Of a stretch of DNA of 64,000 nt, positions 18,196 to 26,726 are shown piece by piece. Made by a program: the position numbers and the translations under genes. Within the stretch, counting starts at the first letter, position 1. Each line of letters begins with the position of its first letter. The notes under the pieces are model-generated. The model searched no databases and was not told where the DNA came from. It saw nothing but the letters and a program-made list of their open reading frames with translations. This stretch comes from Bacillus cereus (GTDB lineage: Bacteria > Bacillota > Bacilli > Bacillales > Bacillaceae_G). Where the stretch lies: contig NZ_CP089518.1 in assembly GCF_025917685.1 (NCBI RefSeq), positions 1,179,001-1,243,000 on the forward strand, in the 5' to 3' direction.

Positions 18196-19038
18196 TTAAG
18201 CGATTTTTTCAATAATAATGGATGCACTCGTACCAAGAGCTAACGATAATCCAAGCCCTGTAACAATCGCTTCAACCATTGATGGAATTACTGTAATTTG
18301 TGTAATTGCTTGGATAACGATAGGTGCTCCAAGTGAGATTAAACTTGTTCCAGTGCCAGGGATATCAACACCATTCACTTGAATTGCAAGACCACCTAAT
18401 ACACTTGCTAATGCAGTATATGCGATAACAGTAATTTTATAAAATCCAGTTTCAGTTATGAGGAAAGTATCAGCATCTAATTGAGAAATTGCTGTACCAA
18501 ACTGAGCTCCAACAGTGTTAAATGGTACTGGGTCATTAAATCCAAGAGATATGCTAATTGCAGCAGAGTTAAATGCGTACAATCCTGCCGGAAGTCCTAA
18601 TCCAGATGGTCCAGTCGGCCCGGTTGGTCCAGTGGCACCAGTCGGTCCAGTGGCACCAGTTGATCCAGTGGCACCAGTCGGCCCAGTCGCACCAGCTGAT
18701 CCAGTGGCACCAGTCGGTCCGGTCGGTCCAGTCGGTCCAGTCGGCCCAGTCGGCCCAGTCGGCCCAGTGGCACCACCTGTACCACCTGTACCAGCTGGCC
18801 CAGTCGGTCCGGTCGGTCCAGTCGGCCCAGTCGGTCCGGTCGGTCCAGTCGGCCCAGTCGGTCCGGTCGGTCCAGTCGGCCCAGTCGGTCCAGTGGCACC
18901 AGTGGCACCAGTCGGCCCTGTAGGAAGGGTAAACGGCGGTATTGGCGGTAAAGTCGGTCCTACAAGATTAGGATCAAATGCACTAGCGGATAATGATTCA
19001 TCGGGATTTAAGCCATCTGAATAATTATTATTTGACAT
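18196..19038 (-). CDS. bclA: Exosporium collagen-like glycoprotein BclA
   Basis: BclA forms the hair-like nap on the exosporium. The 280-residue protein begins with the exosporium-targeting region, including [16 protein letters not shown] (residues 21-36), which is cleaved and attached to the basal layer. A collagen-like stretch of 35 uninterrupted GXX triplets follows (mostly GPT, some GAT). The rest (about 148-280) is the jelly-roll trimerisation domain, starting [10 protein letters not shown] and ending [10 protein letters not shown]. Thr residues of GPT triplets are the usual sites of O-glycans. The collagen part is short compared with many B. anthracis alleles. GGAGGTGAATTT precedes the ATG. 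Confidence 0.96.
   Translation of the reverse strand: MSNNNYSDGLNPDESLSASAFDPNLVGPTLPPIPPFTLPTGPTGATGATGPTGPTGPTGPTGPTGPTGPTGPTGPTGPTGPAGTGGTGGATGPTGPTGPTGPTGPTGPTGATGSAGATGPTGATGSTGATGPTGATGPTGPTGPSGLGLPAGLYAFNSAAISISLGFNDPVPFNTVGAQFGTAISQLDADTFLITETGFYKITVIAYTALASVLGGLAIQVNGVDIPGTGTSLISLGAPIVIQAITQITVIPSMVEAIVTGLGLSLALGTSASIIIEKIA
18604..18918. repeat. Collagen-like GXX coding repeat array in bclA
   Basis: 315 bases, 35 nine-base units, encode Gly-X-X. Units are nearly identical (GGTCCAGTC / GGCCCAGTC read on the plus strand) and much richer in GC than the surroundings. Such arrays vary in length between strains by slippage or recombination. Confidence 0.95.
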
Positions 19039-19175
19039 AAATTCACCTCCATAAAGCTTTCATTATATAGTAGATGCAAACTCGTAAGAAAATGACACGG
19101 ACATTTGAATTATTGAAAAGAATTCTAAAATGACTTGAACAATATAAAAAAGTGGAAAGTTTTGTATTTGTATAA

Positions 19176-19184
19176 CATATGATT
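19176..19184 (+). promoter_or_regulatory. Possible sigma-K -10 element before glycosyltransferase gene
   Basis: CATATGATT fits the sigma-K -10 pattern CATANNNTA at all but the last base, 22 bases before the TTG start at 19207. No clear AC-type -35 is spaced correctly, so this is weak. Confidence 0.3.
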
Positions 19185-19206
19185 GAGTTGGAAGAAGGTG
19201 ATTATA

Positions 19207-20301
19207 TTGAACAAGCAAGGCATTACAATTAGTTTATGTATGATAGTTCGAGATGAGGAAAAGACAATAGCTCGATGTTTGGATGCGATCGGAAAAATTG
19301 TTGATGAAATTGTAGTAGTTGATACAGGTTCTGTTGATCAAACGAAAGAAATTGTAGAGAAATACACTCCTAATATATATGATTTCCAATGGATTGATGA
19401 TTTTGCGGCAGCTAGAAATTTTTCTTTTTCAAAAGCGACGCAAGAATATATATTGTGGCTAGATGCAGATGACGTATTATTAGAGGATGCTCAAGAAGCA
19501 TTGAAACTTTTAAAAAGGGAATTAGATGCTAAAGTAGATGCTGTTTCGATGCCGTATCATCTTGTAATGGATTCTAACGGAAAACCTCTTTATTGCACAA
19601 AAAGATATCGACTTGTAAAGCGTGAAAAACAGTTTCAATGGTTTGGTAAGGTACATGAGTATTTAGCTGTTTCCGGTGAAATCTATAATAGTAACGTTGC
19701 TATTACACATAAAAAGGAAAAAGAAGTGACGGATCGTAATTTGAAGATTTTTCAAAATACCGTAGCGGCGGGGGAAGAATTGAGTCCAAGAGATTTGTTT
19801 TATTACGCGAATGAGTCTATGGATAACGAAAAATTCAACGATGCGGTCCTTCTCTATGAAACATTTCTAAATCAAGACGAAGGATGGCATGAAGAGAAAA
19901 TTTACGCATGCGGTAAGTTAGGGGATTGTTATGCGAAGCTTGGAATGTGGGAGAAGGCAATTGAATCTTGTGTAAAGTCGTTTCGGTACGATATCCCTAG
20001 AGGAGAGAATTGTACAAGAATAGGATATATATATATGGAACAACAAAAATATAATGAGGCGATCTTTTGGTTTAAACTAGCAACGGAAGTACCACTAGCA
20101 GCGGATAGTCCGTTTCACAGTCCAGCTAGCTACACATGGCTTCCATATTTGCAAATGTGTATTTGCTATAACAAGTTAGGAGATCCAGACAAAGCATATT
20201 ATTACAATGAATTAGCAGCTTCTTACGTTCCGAATAATGCTGTAATTGAATATAACCGTAAATATTTTCGAGGTGTTTTTGATAAACAATATAAAGTGTA
20301 A
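19207..20301 (+). CDS. Glycosyltransferase family 2 with TPR repeats
   Basis: The 364-residue protein has an N-terminal GT2 domain (ISLCMIVRDEEKTIARCL, DEIVVVDTGSVDQT, LWLDADDVL) and a C-terminal half of helical repeats that look like tetratricopeptides (for example ACGKLGDCYAKLGMWEKAIE and YIYMEQQKYNEAIFWF). I choose the TTG at 19207, seven bases after GAAGGTG, over a TTG at 19183 with no ribosome site. The gene is divergent from bclA and shares the intergenic region with it. The context suggests it adds sugar to BclA or related exosporium proteins. Confidence 0.85.
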   Translation: MNKQGITISLCMIVRDEEKTIARCLDAIGKIVDEIVVVDTGSVDQTKEIVEKYTPNIYDFQWIDDFAAARNFSFSKATQEYILWLDADDVLLEDAQEALKLLKRELDAKVDAVSMPYHLVMDSNGKPLYCTKRYRLVKREKQFQWFGKVHEYLAVSGEIYNSNVAITHKKEKEVTDRNLKIFQNTVAAGEELSPRDLFYYANESMDNEKFNDAVLLYETFLNQDEGWHEEKIYACGKLGDCYAKLGMWEKAIESCVKSFRYDIPRGENCTRIGYIYMEQQKYNEAIFWFKLATEVPLAADSPFHSPASYTWLPYLQMCICYNKLGDPDKAYYYNELAASYVPNNAVIEYNRKYFRGVFDKQYKV

Positions 20302-20467
20302 TGTAGGCTGTTTTTAGGAAATACCTTGTTATTATTCTAATGATGATAGATTGGCTATATATTAGAGTATTAGTAATGAAATCAGTAGAGGTGGCATCCT
20401 TTGTAAGATGTATTCTGTTCATATGAGATGTATATTTCAAATTCAATTTGCATAAGGAGTGTGTGAA

Positions 20468-21157
20468 ATGAATCGCGAAAAAAGTTCTTTATATGAAGAA
20501 AAGTCCGATTATTATTATAATGCAGCGAATCCGAATGTATTAAAGCATATAAAAAAGGAATGGAAAGAAGTTCTTGATATTGGTTGCTCTAGTGGTGCAT
20601 TAGGAGCGGTTATAAAAGAAAATGGCACACGTGTATCAGGTATTGAGGCATTTCCAGAAGCAGCGGAAAAAGCAAAAGAAAAGCTAGATCATGTTGTTTT
20701 AGGTGATATAGAGACAATGGATATGCCGTATGAGGAAGAGCAATTTGATTGCGTCATATTTGGGGATGTATTAGAGCATTTATTCGATCCGTGGGCTGTA
20801 ATAGAAAAAGTAAAACCATATATAAAACAAAACGGTGTAATTTTAGCTAGTATACCAAATGTTGCTCACATTTCAGTATTAGCTCCCTTACTTTCTGGAA
20901 ATTGGACGTATACAGAAAATGGCTTACTAGATAAAACGCACGTACGTTTCTTTACTTTTAATGAAATGCTAAGAATGTTTTTAAAAGCAGGATATTCTAT
21001 TAATAAAGTAGATCGTGTATATATTGACCATAAAATGTATGAGCCACTTATTGAAGAGTTATATGGAATTTGTAAAAAATATCGTCTTGGAAGTGGCTTC
21101 ATGGCTGAGACGGTTGTATTTCAATATATTATTGAAGCAGAAAAATCACAAGTATGA
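20468..21157 (+). CDS. Class I SAM-dependent methyltransferase
   Basis: The 229-residue product has VLDIGCSSGALGAVIKENG (SAM-binding), an acidic ETMDMPYEEEQFDCVIFGDV segment and LEHLFDPW, as in methyltransferase 11/23 families. The start is the ATG at 20468, eight bases after AAGGAG. Its last four bases overlap the next glycosyltransferase (ATGA), so the two are translationally coupled. Together with the next genes it heads the sugar operon running through rmlD. A role in O-methylating rhamnose is possible. Confidence 0.82.
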   Translation: MNREKSSLYEEKSDYYYNAANPNVLKHIKKEWKEVLDIGCSSGALGAVIKENGTRVSGIEAFPEAAEKAKEKLDHVVLGDIETMDMPYEEEQFDCVIFGDVLEHLFDPWAVIEKVKPYIKQNGVILASIPNVAHISVLAPLLSGNWTYTENGLLDKTHVRFFTFNEMLRMFLKAGYSINKVDRVYIDHKMYEPLIEELYGICKKYRLGSGFMAETVVFQYIIEAEKSQV

Positions 21158-21840
21158 GTGCTGCAGAAAAAACAATATTATTTGTTACGTGTATAAATGA
21201 TCGGAAATTGTATGCACAATGTGTGCGACATATATTGCAATTGGCAGTACCTCCAGGATACACTATACAGTTTATGCCGATTCGAAACGCAGAAAGTATG
21301 ACGAGCGGATATAATAAAGCGATTTCGCATCCAGCGAAATATAAAGTGTATATACATCAAGATGTTTTCATTGTAAATGTAGGTTTTTTATATGGATTAC
21401 TTCAATTGTTTCAGGAACATGAACATCTTGGAATGATTGGTATGGTTGGAGCCCAATATGTTCCTCCAAATGGAACATGGAGTGTAGGCAGAGGAGTTGT
21501 TGGAAAAGTAATTGGTTATATGAATGATTTATTTTATATGGCCAGTCAAGAAAAGCCGTACCATGAGTCAAAAACATTTATGCCAGTTGAATGTATTGAC
21601 GGTTTATTAATGGCAACGCAATACGATATTCCGTGGCGAGAAGACTTGTTTGATGGGTTTGACTTTTATGATGTATCTCAATCATTTGAATTTAGAAAAG
21701 CTGGCTATACCGTTGGGGTTCCTGTACAGCGTGATGCTTGGTGCATTCACTATCATATTGATGTGAATATGACAAACTATGAAAAGTATAGAAAGATATT
21801 TGTGGAGCACTATATGTCAGATGTAAATCAAGACGAATAG
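21154..21840 (+). CDS. GT2-like glycosyltransferase (tandem copy 1)
   Basis: The 228-residue protein shows the short glycosyltransferase pattern TILFVTCINDRKLYAQC, VPPGYTIQFMPIRNAESM, then YKVYIHQDVFI (metal-binding region) and DGLLMATQYDIPWREDLF, as in the Glyco_tranf_2_5 family. It overlaps the preceding methyltransferase gene by four bases. The next gene is its clear paralogue in the same orientation. Substrate unknown; the operon points to a rhamnose-containing glycan. Confidence 0.8.
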   Translation: MSAAEKTILFVTCINDRKLYAQCVRHILQLAVPPGYTIQFMPIRNAESMTSGYNKAISHPAKYKVYIHQDVFIVNVGFLYGLLQLFQEHEHLGMIGMVGAQYVPPNGTWSVGRGVVGKVIGYMNDLFYMASQEKPYHESKTFMPVECIDGLLMATQYDIPWREDLFDGFDFYDVSQSFEFRKAGYTVGVPVQRDAWCIHYHIDVNMTNYEKYRKIFVEHYMSDVNQDE

Positions 21841-21852
21841 AGGGGCTACAAA

Positions 21853-22533
21853 ATGAAAGATCATACAATATTAGTCGTTGTTTGTATAAATAATGAAGAG
21901 CTTTTCAAGCAATGTGAGAGACAAATAAGAAACCTTTTTGTTCCCCCTGGTTATGTCGTACAAATTTTTCCGATACGAGATGCGAAAAGCATGGCAAGTG
22001 CATATAACCGAGCACTTTCATATCCCGCGAAGTATAAGGTTTATATGCATCAAGATACTTATCTTATTAATCGAGAGATGTTTTATACACTTATATCTCT
22101 TTTTAAAGATAACGAAAAACTTGGTTTAATTGGCGTAGCTGGTGCTCAGTTTTTACCGGGCAACGGGATATGGTGGGAAGGGAAAAATTTAGTAGGGAAA
22201 GTGATTGAATACAGAAGACAGAATTATCAATTATTAAATTTAGATCAGCTGTTTTATGGGAATCAATCATTTATGTCAGTTCAGGCAATTGATGGATTAT
22301 TAATGGCCACACAATATGATATTCCGTGGCGAGAAGACTTGTTTCAAGGATTCCACTTTTATGATGTGTCGCAGTCTTTAGAGTTTCAAAAGGCGGGTTA
22401 TTTAATTGGTATCCCTAATCAAGCGAATTTATGGTGTATTCATTACAACGGAGATGAATTTGATGCGGATATATACGAAAAGTACCGGAAAGTGTTTGTA
22501 GAACATTATAAAGATATATTATCTCCATCGTAA
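21853..22533 (+). CDS. GT2-like glycosyltransferase (tandem copy 2)
   Basis: The 226-residue protein is a paralogue of the upstream gene over its full length: same VPPGY, PIRDAKSM, PAKYKVYMHQD and DGLLMATQYDIPWREDLF blocks. It begins 13 bases after copy 1, with AGGGGCTAC before the ATG. The middle third (about 110-140) diverges most and may set acceptor or donor choice. It most likely adds another sugar of the same glycan chain. Confidence 0.8.
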   Translation: MKDHTILVVVCINNEELFKQCERQIRNLFVPPGYVVQIFPIRDAKSMASAYNRALSYPAKYKVYMHQDTYLINREMFYTLISLFKDNEKLGLIGVAGAQFLPGNGIWWEGKNLVGKVIEYRRQNYQLLNLDQLFYGNQSFMSVQAIDGLLMATQYDIPWREDLFQGFHFYDVSQSLEFQKAGYLIGIPNQANLWCIHYNGDEFDADIYEKYRKVFVEHYKDILSPS

Positions 22534-22547
22534 GGGAGAGATGCAGG

Positions 22548-23285
22548 GTGAAAGGAATTATTTTAGCAGGTGGTACTGGATCGAGACTATATCCAATAAC
22601 GAAAGTAACAAATAAACATTTGCTTCCTGTTGGGCGGTATCCAATGATTTATCATGCGGTATATAAGATGAAACAATGCGAGATTACAGATATTATGATT
22701 ATTACAGGCAAAGAACATATGGGAGATGTTGTTAGTTTCTTAGGAAGTGGTCACGAATTTGGTGTGTCCTTTACGTATCGTGTGCAAGATATAGCGGGCG
22801 GAATTGCACAAGCGTTAGGGCTTTGTGAGGATTTTATCGGGGACGATCGCATGGTAGTTATATTAGGAGATAATATTTTTTCAGATGATATTCGTCCATA
22901 TGTTGAGGAGTTTACAAAGCAAAAAGAAGGTGCAAAAGTACTGCTTCAATCTGTAGAAGATCCTGAAAGATTTGGTGTAGCGCATATTCAAAACAAAAAA
23001 ATAATTGAAATTGAAGAAAAGCCGACGGAACCGAAAAGTTCCTATGCTGTTACAGGAATTTATTTGTATGATTCGAAAGTTTTTACTTATATAAAAGAAT
23101 TAAAACCTTCCGCAAGGGGAGAACTTGAAATTACAGATATAAATAATTGGTATTTAAAACGAGGGGTACTTACTTATAACGAAATGAGCGGCTGGTGGAC
23201 GGATGCGGGAACTCATGCTTCTCTTCAAAGGGCGAATACGCTAGCCCGAGATATAAACTTTGGGAAACAGTTTAACGGAGAATAG
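22548..23285 (+). CDS. rmlA: Glucose-1-phosphate thymidylyltransferase RmlA
   Basis: First step of dTDP-L-rhamnose synthesis: glucose-1-phosphate plus dTTP gives dTDP-glucose. The 245-residue product starts MKGIILAGGTGSRLYPITK, the nucleotidyltransferase signature, with VILGDNIF and EIEEKPTEPKSSYAVTGIY further on. The GTG start follows AAGGGAGAG by a short gap. It belongs to the shorter RmlA type typical of Gram-positives. It leads the rmlA-rmlC-rmlB-rmlD block. Confidence 0.95.
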   Translation: MKGIILAGGTGSRLYPITKVTNKHLLPVGRYPMIYHAVYKMKQCEITDIMIITGKEHMGDVVSFLGSGHEFGVSFTYRVQDIAGGIAQALGLCEDFIGDDRMVVILGDNIFSDDIRPYVEEFTKQKEGAKVLLQSVEDPERFGVAHIQNKKIIEIEEKPTEPKSSYAVTGIYLYDSKVFTYIKELKPSARGELEITDINNWYLKRGVLTYNEMSGWWTDAGTHASLQRANTLARDINFGKQFNGE

Positions 23286-23293
23286 GTGAGAAT

Positions 23294-23839
23294 ATGAAAG
23301 TTGTAGAAACAAACTTTACCGATGCAAAATTGTTAGAACCGAGGTTATTTGGAGATGAGCGTGGCTTTTTTACAGAGAGTTATAATAAGAAGGTGCTAGA
23401 AACATTAGGGATTACGTATTCATTTGTACAAGATAACGTATCTTATTCAGCACAGGCAGGAACGATTCGAGGATTGCACTTTCAAAAAAATCCGAAAGCA
23501 CAAACGAAACTCATTCAAGTTATGCAAGGGGCAATTTACGACGTTATCGTTGATTTGCGAAAAGATTCACCAACATTTAAACAGTGGAAAGGATATATTT
23601 TAAGTGCGGATAATCATCGGCAATTATTGGTGCCAAAAGGATTTGCGCACGGGTTTTGTACGCTTGTTCCACATACTATTGTTATGTATAAAGTAGATGA
23701 GTATTATAGTGCACAGCATGACTCGGGATTACTTTGGGAGGATAAAGAATTAGCAATTCCATGGCCGGTAACAAATCCTATCTTATCTGATAAGGATCGA
23801 ATATTACCATCACTTCAGGAATATGAAGATAGTTTTTAA
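23294..23839 (+). CDS. rmlC: dTDP-4-dehydrorhamnose 3,5-epimerase RmlC
   Basis: Third step of dTDP-rhamnose synthesis; epimerises C3 and C5 of the 4-keto sugar. The 181-residue cupin protein has DERGFFTESYN, TIRGLHFQ with the catalytic His, and VPKGFAHGFC. It sits eight bases after rmlA. Length and motifs are normal. Confidence 0.95.
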   Translation: MKVVETNFTDAKLLEPRLFGDERGFFTESYNKKVLETLGITYSFVQDNVSYSAQAGTIRGLHFQKNPKAQTKLIQVMQGAIYDVIVDLRKDSPTFKQWKGYILSADNHRQLLVPKGFAHGFCTLVPHTIVMYKVDEYYSAQHDSGLLWEDKELAIPWPVTNPILSDKDRILPSLQEYEDSF

Positions 23840-23854
23840 GTAGGAGAGTTGTTT

Positions 23855-24826
23855 ATGAATATATTAATAACAGGTGGAGCTGGATTTATTGGAAGTAATT
23901 TTGTTCATTACATGCTGCAAAGCTATGAAACATATAAAATCATTAATTTCGATGCATTAACATATAGCGGGAATTTGAATAATGTAAAGTCTATTCAAGA
24001 GCATCCTAATTACTCTTTTGTAAAAGGGAAAATTCAAAATGGAGAGCTGCTGGAGCATGTTATTAAAGAGCGTGATGTGCAAGTAATTGTTAATTTTGCA
24101 GCTGAATCACATGTGGACCGTAGTATTGAAAATCCGATTCCCTTTTACGATACGAATGTAATCGGGACAGTCACTTTATTAGAATTAGTGAAAAAGTATC
24201 CGCATATTAAGTTCGTGCAAGTATCAACAGATGAAGTATACGGTTCTTTAGGGAAAACAGGAAAGTTTACCGAGGAAACCCCGTTAGCTCCAAATAGTCC
24301 GTATTCTTCAAGTAAGGCGAGCGCCGACATGATAGCTTTATCTTATTATAAAACATATCAATTACCAGTTATAGTAACGCGTTGTTCCAATAATTATGGA
24401 CCGTACCAATATCCTGAAAAGTTAATTCCATTAATGGTTACGAATGCACTGGAAGGAAAAAAACTACCGTTATATGGTGATGGCTTAAATATAAGAGACT
24501 GGTTACATGTAACAGATCATTGTCGTGCGATTGATATTGTTTTGCATAAGGGATGTGTAGGAGAGGTATATAACATAGGGGGGAATAACGAAAAAACAAA
24601 TGTAGAAGTTGTGGAACAAATTATTACTCTCTTAGGAAAAACAAAAAAAGACATTGAATATGTTACGGACCGTTTAGGGCACGATCGCCGTTATGCGATT
24701 GATGCAGAGAAAATGAAGAACGAATTTGATTGGGAGCCGAAATATACGTTCGAACAAGGATTACAAGAGACGGTGCATTGGTATGAAAAGAATAAGGAAT
24801 GGTGGAAACCATTAAAAGAACAGTAA
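23855..24826 (+). CDS. rmlB: dTDP-glucose 4,6-dehydratase RmlB
   Basis: Second step of dTDP-rhamnose synthesis; NAD-dependent. The 323-residue SDR protein has GGAGFIGSNFV (NAD binding), NFAAESHVDRSI, STDEVYGSL and the catalytic YSSSKASAD (Tyr/Lys pair). The ATG at 23855 is six bases after AGGAGAG; an in-frame TTG at 23849 is an unlikely start. Order in the operon is A-C-B-D. Confidence 0.95.
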   Translation: MNILITGGAGFIGSNFVHYMLQSYETYKIINFDALTYSGNLNNVKSIQEHPNYSFVKGKIQNGELLEHVIKERDVQVIVNFAAESHVDRSIENPIPFYDTNVIGTVTLLELVKKYPHIKFVQVSTDEVYGSLGKTGKFTEETPLAPNSPYSSSKASADMIALSYYKTYQLPVIVTRCSNNYGPYQYPEKLIPLMVTNALEGKKLPLYGDGLNIRDWLHVTDHCRAIDIVLHKGCVGEVYNIGGNNEKTNVEVVEQIITLLGKTKKDIEYVTDRLGHDRRYAIDAEKMKNEFDWEPKYTFEQGLQETVHWYEKNKEWWKPLKEQ

Positions 24827-24837
24827 GGGGCATGTAA

Positions 24838-25692
24838 ATGAAAGAGCGGATTATCATAACAGGAGCAAATGGTCAATTAGGAAAGCAACTACAAGAAGAG
24901 TTAAATCCTGAAGAATATGACATATATCCATTTGATAAAAAGTTACTAGATGTAACAAATATATCCCGAATTCAGCAAGTGGTACAAGAAATAAATCCAC
25001 ATATAATTATTCATTGTGCAGCATATACGAAAGTTGATCATGCTGAGAAAGAACAGGATCTTGCTTATTTAATCAATGCAATAGGAGCTCGAAATATAGC
25101 GGTTGCTTCACAATTAGTAGGAGCAAAGTTAGTTTACATTAGTACTGATTATGTATTTCAGGGCGACAGACCGGATGGATACGATGAATTTTATAGTCCA
25201 GCGCCGATAAATATATACGGAGCTTCTAAGTATGCAGGAGAGCAGTTCGTCAAAGAGTTACATAATAAATATTTTATCGTTCGTACGTCGTGGCTATATG
25301 GTAAGTATGGAAATAATTTTGTGAAAACGATGATGCGATTAGGTAAGGAAAGAGAAGAACTATCTGTTGTAGCGGATCAAATCGGTTCTCCTACGTATGT
25401 GGCAGATTTAAATGTGATTATTAATAAGCTCATTCATACTTCTTTATACGGTACGTATCATGTATCAAATAGAGGCTCATGTTCTTGGTTTGAATTTGCT
25501 CAAAAAATATTTTTGTATGCAAATATGAAAGTGAATGTATTACCTGTTTCAACCGAAGAATTTGGATCGGCGGCTGCAAGGCCAAAATATTCTATCTTTC
25601 AACATAGTATGCTTAGGTTAAATGGTTTTGCACAAATGCCTTCTTGGGAAGAAGGATTAGAGCGTTTTTTTATAGAAACAAAAAGTCATTAA
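24838..25692 (+). CDS. rmlD: dTDP-4-dehydrorhamnose reductase RmlD
   Basis: Last step of dTDP-L-rhamnose synthesis, NAD(P)H-dependent. The 284-residue protein has TGANGQLGKQL, HCAAYTKVDHAE, STDYVFQG and YGASKYAGE with the catalytic Tyr and Lys. It is the last gene of the sugar operon and is followed by a strong terminator. Confidence 0.95.
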   Translation: MKERIIITGANGQLGKQLQEELNPEEYDIYPFDKKLLDVTNISRIQQVVQEINPHIIIHCAAYTKVDHAEKEQDLAYLINAIGARNIAVASQLVGAKLVYISTDYVFQGDRPDGYDEFYSPAPINIYGASKYAGEQFVKELHNKYFIVRTSWLYGKYGNNFVKTMMRLGKEREELSVVADQIGSPTYVADLNVIINKLIHTSLYGTYHVSNRGSCSWFEFAQKIFLYANMKVNVLPVSTEEFGSAAARPKYSIFQHSMLRLNGFAQMPSWEEGLERFFIETKSH

Positions 25693-25716
25693 CAAATTTA
25701 TGTTAATGACTTTTTT
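25679..25716 (+). terminator. rmlD terminator
   Basis: Stem AAAAAGTCATTAACA with TGTTAATGACTTTTT around a short AT loop, ending in six T's; it overlaps the last codons of rmlD. Confidence 0.9.
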
Positions 25717-25718
25717 GT

Positions 25719-25768
25719 TTGCCTTTAGGCGGTTTTATGGTACTATAATTATAGTATCAGGTACTAAT
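25719..25768 (+). promoter_or_regulatory. fabI promoter with FapR-type operator
   Basis: A perfect -10 (TATAAT, 25744-25749) has a weak TTGCCT -35 19 bases upstream. Immediately downstream lies the palindrome ATAGTATCAGGTACTAAT (25751-25768), whose complement reads TTAGTACCTGATACTAT and fits the FapR consensus. A repressor there would block early transcription and is released by malonyl-CoA. Confidence 0.8.
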
Positions 25769-25800
25769 AACAAGTATAAGTATTTCTGGGAGGATATATC

Positions 25801-26571
25801 ATGGAACTATTACAAGGGAAAACATTTGTTGTTATGGGCGTTGCGAACCAAAGAAGTATTGCGTGGGGAATTGCTCGCTCTTTGCATAATGCAGGTGCAA
25901 AATTAATTTTCACATATGCAGGAGAACGTTTAGAAAGAAACGTTCGTGAATTAGCGGACACATTAGAAGGACAAGAATCACTTGTATTACCTTGTGATGT
26001 AACGAATGATGAAGAACTGACAGCTTGCTTTGAAACGATTAAGCAAGAAGTTGGTACAATTCACGGTGTTGCACACTGTATTGCTTTTGCAAATCGTGAC
26101 GATTTAAAAGGCGAATTTGTAGATACTTCTCGCGATGGATTTTTACTTGCACAAAATATTAGTGCATTCTCTTTAACAGCTGTAGCAAGAGAAGCGAAAA
26201 AAGTGATGACAGAGGGCGGAAATATTTTAACTTTAACATACCTTGGCGGAGAGCGCGTTGTGAAAAACTATAACGTTATGGGTGTTGCGAAAGCTTCATT
26301 AGAAGCGAGCGTAAAATATTTAGCGAACGATTTAGGCCAACATGGCATTCGCGTTAACGCTATTTCTGCAGGACCAATTCGTACGTTATCTGCGAAAGGT
26401 GTAGGCGACTTTAACTCAATCTTAAGAGAAATTGAGGAGCGCGCACCACTTCGTCGCACAACAACTCCAGAAGAAGTTGGCGATACAGCAGTGTTCTTAT
26501 TCAGTGATTTAGCACGCGGCGTAACAGGAGAAAACATTCACGTTGATTCAGGATATCATATCCTAGGGTAA
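25801..26571 (+). CDS. fabI: Enoyl-ACP reductase FabI (NADH)
   Basis: Reduces enoyl-ACP in the last step of each fatty-acid elongation cycle; the target of triclosan-type inhibitors. The 256-residue SDR protein has QRSIAWGIARSL (cofactor site) and the FabI-type active site Tyr157-x6-Lys164 (YNVMGVAK). GGGAGG precedes the ATG. It stands alone between terminators, under a FapR-like operator, in the middle of the spore-surface island, to which it has no obvious functional link. Confidence 0.95.
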   Translation: MELLQGKTFVVMGVANQRSIAWGIARSLHNAGAKLIFTYAGERLERNVRELADTLEGQESLVLPCDVTNDEELTACFETIKQEVGTIHGVAHCIAFANRDDLKGEFVDTSRDGFLLAQNISAFSLTAVAREAKKVMTEGGNILTLTYLGGERVVKNYNVMGVAKASLEASVKYLANDLGQHGIRVNAISAGPIRTLSAKGVGDFNSILREIEERAPLRRTTTPEEVGDTAVFLFSDLARGVTGENIHVDSGYHILG

Positions 26572-26582
26572 TTATAATTTTT

Positions 26583-26619
26583 AAAGGACAGTCTCTAAAC
26601 GTTGAGACTGTCCTTTTTA
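26583..26619 (+). terminator. fabI terminator
   Basis: Stem AAAGGACAGTCTC (26583-26595) with GAGACTGTCCTTT (26604-26616) and T's. Confidence 0.9.
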
Positions 26620-26726
26620 TTGTTCTCAGAAAGAACGATTTTTAACGAAAGTTCTTGCCACGTTATGAATATAACTATAATAGTACACGATTTATTCAGC
26701 TACGTATGGAAGTGGGAGGGACGAGT

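Noticed and set aside
17235..18236. Longer TylF-type frame reaching into bclA
   Set aside because: The extra 52 codons overlap the bclA 3' end and lack a ribosome site; the ATG at 18080 has a near-ideal one.
18604..18918. Regular short repeats that could suggest a CRISPR array
   Set aside because: Nine-base units with no spacers, in frame with the collagen protein.
18515..19024. Long plus-strand open frame (169 codons) with GPVGPV repeats
   Set aside because: Shadow of the bclA collagen repeat read antisense; no ribosome site, and the nine-base periodicity keeps all frames open.
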